Part shown: piece after piece, positions 47,338 through 47,368 of the stretch | Numbering within the stretch: position 1 is the stretch's first letter | How the letters are laid out: every line of letters begins with the position of its first letter | From: Candidatus Poribacteria bacterium | Lineage (GTDB): Bacteria; Poribacteria; WGA-4E; JAJDTR01 | Direction of reading: 5' to 3' | Assembly: GCA_022827055.1 (NCBI GenBank) | Contig: JAJDTR010000060.1 | Span: 1-47,368, forward strand | DNA length: 47,368 nucleotides | The notes under the pieces: generated by a model | What the model was told of the DNA's origin: nothing | Database searches by the model: none | Seen by the model: the letters and a program-made list of their open reading frames with translations, nothing else | Made by a program: the position numbers and the translations under genes

Positions 47338-47368
47338 CTCCAGAGGAGATCAAGCGACTGAATAAGGA
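47338..47368 (+). repeat. Short RGA hairpin joined to a 36-bp element at the window edge
   Basis: CTCC-AGA-GGAG runs directly into ATCAAGCGACTGAATAAGGA, the start of the 36-bp element. The two repeat families are therefore abutted here. Confidence 0.6.

Larger units (their letters stand above)
46723..47368. other. Gene-free region made of palindromic repeats
   Basis: No gene supported in 646 bases. It contains a GTAGGGTGG hairpin (46743-46759), a dense cluster of RGA hairpins (46860-47348) and two copies of the CACCCC-type element. It ends in the start of a 36-bp element at the window edge. Confidence 0.7.

Noticed and set aside
46860..47348. Regularly spaced hairpins as a CRISPR array
   Set aside because: Spacing is irregular, repeat arms vary and include compensatory changes, spacers are not of equal length, and no cas gene is near.

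Overview
The window looks like part of a chromosome from a candidate-phylum bacterium of the Poribacteria type (or a close relative). This is inferred from content, not from a marker gene. The evidence is ten secreted WD40 proteins, phytanoyl-CoA dioxygenase (PhyH) genes next to other catabolic genes, dockerin/cohesin modules, and a C-terminal module starting PNYPNPFNPETWIPYQL that recurs in eleven proteins. No rRNA or tRNA gene was seen.

Layout. Positions 1-20704 hold eight WD40 genes, all on the + strand, each about 710-790 aa. Each has a signal peptide, a W-x-LP-x-GA-type box, fourteen beta-propeller blades (thirteen in the first) and the FlgD/T9SS-like C-terminal module. The array is broken once, at 14882-15445, by a small NTF2-like lipoprotein. 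A six-bladed TolB-like protein follows (20841-21812). Positions 21986-29037 are a minus-strand housekeeping block, in order of transcription glyA, folC, hppA and ilvD. Then come a + strand lipoprotein fusing a PQQ propeller, an SH3-like segment and a TolB-like propeller (29623-31827), and a minus-strand 1188-aa protein with two c-type haem motifs, leucine-rich repeats, cohesin, dockerin and the C-terminal module (32053-35619). Next are a 67-aa membrane/coiled-coil protein, a minus-strand operon of a five-bladed-propeller glycosidase-like protein plus PhyH, a HicAB toxin-antitoxin pair beside an IS remnant, a second PhyH operon with a 98-aa unknown, and two more WD40 genes, the first carrying a dockerin (41891-46722).

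How the parts fit. The exported proteins share one architecture (signal peptide, propellers, common C-terminal module), so they probably share an export and surface-attachment route. Propeller sequences differ while the two ends are conserved down to the DNA, suggesting a surface-protein family that diversifies by duplication and recombination. The clearest traces are an A-B-A-B two-gene duplication (5367-14642), a nearly identical 0.49-kb leader/signal-peptide cassette in front of genes 1 and 3, and a shared 3' end in genes 2 and 5.

Intergenic DNA is a mosaic of short repeats. These include a family of about a dozen hairpins with freely varying but complementary arms around a three-base RGA loop, a 36-bp element ending GATAGAGATCCC, a MITE-like 118-bp element, and nested insertions near 39.6-40.0 kb. 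Good sigma70-type promoters were read by eye in front of glyA, the 29623 lipoprotein, the 35930 small gene and both PhyH operons.
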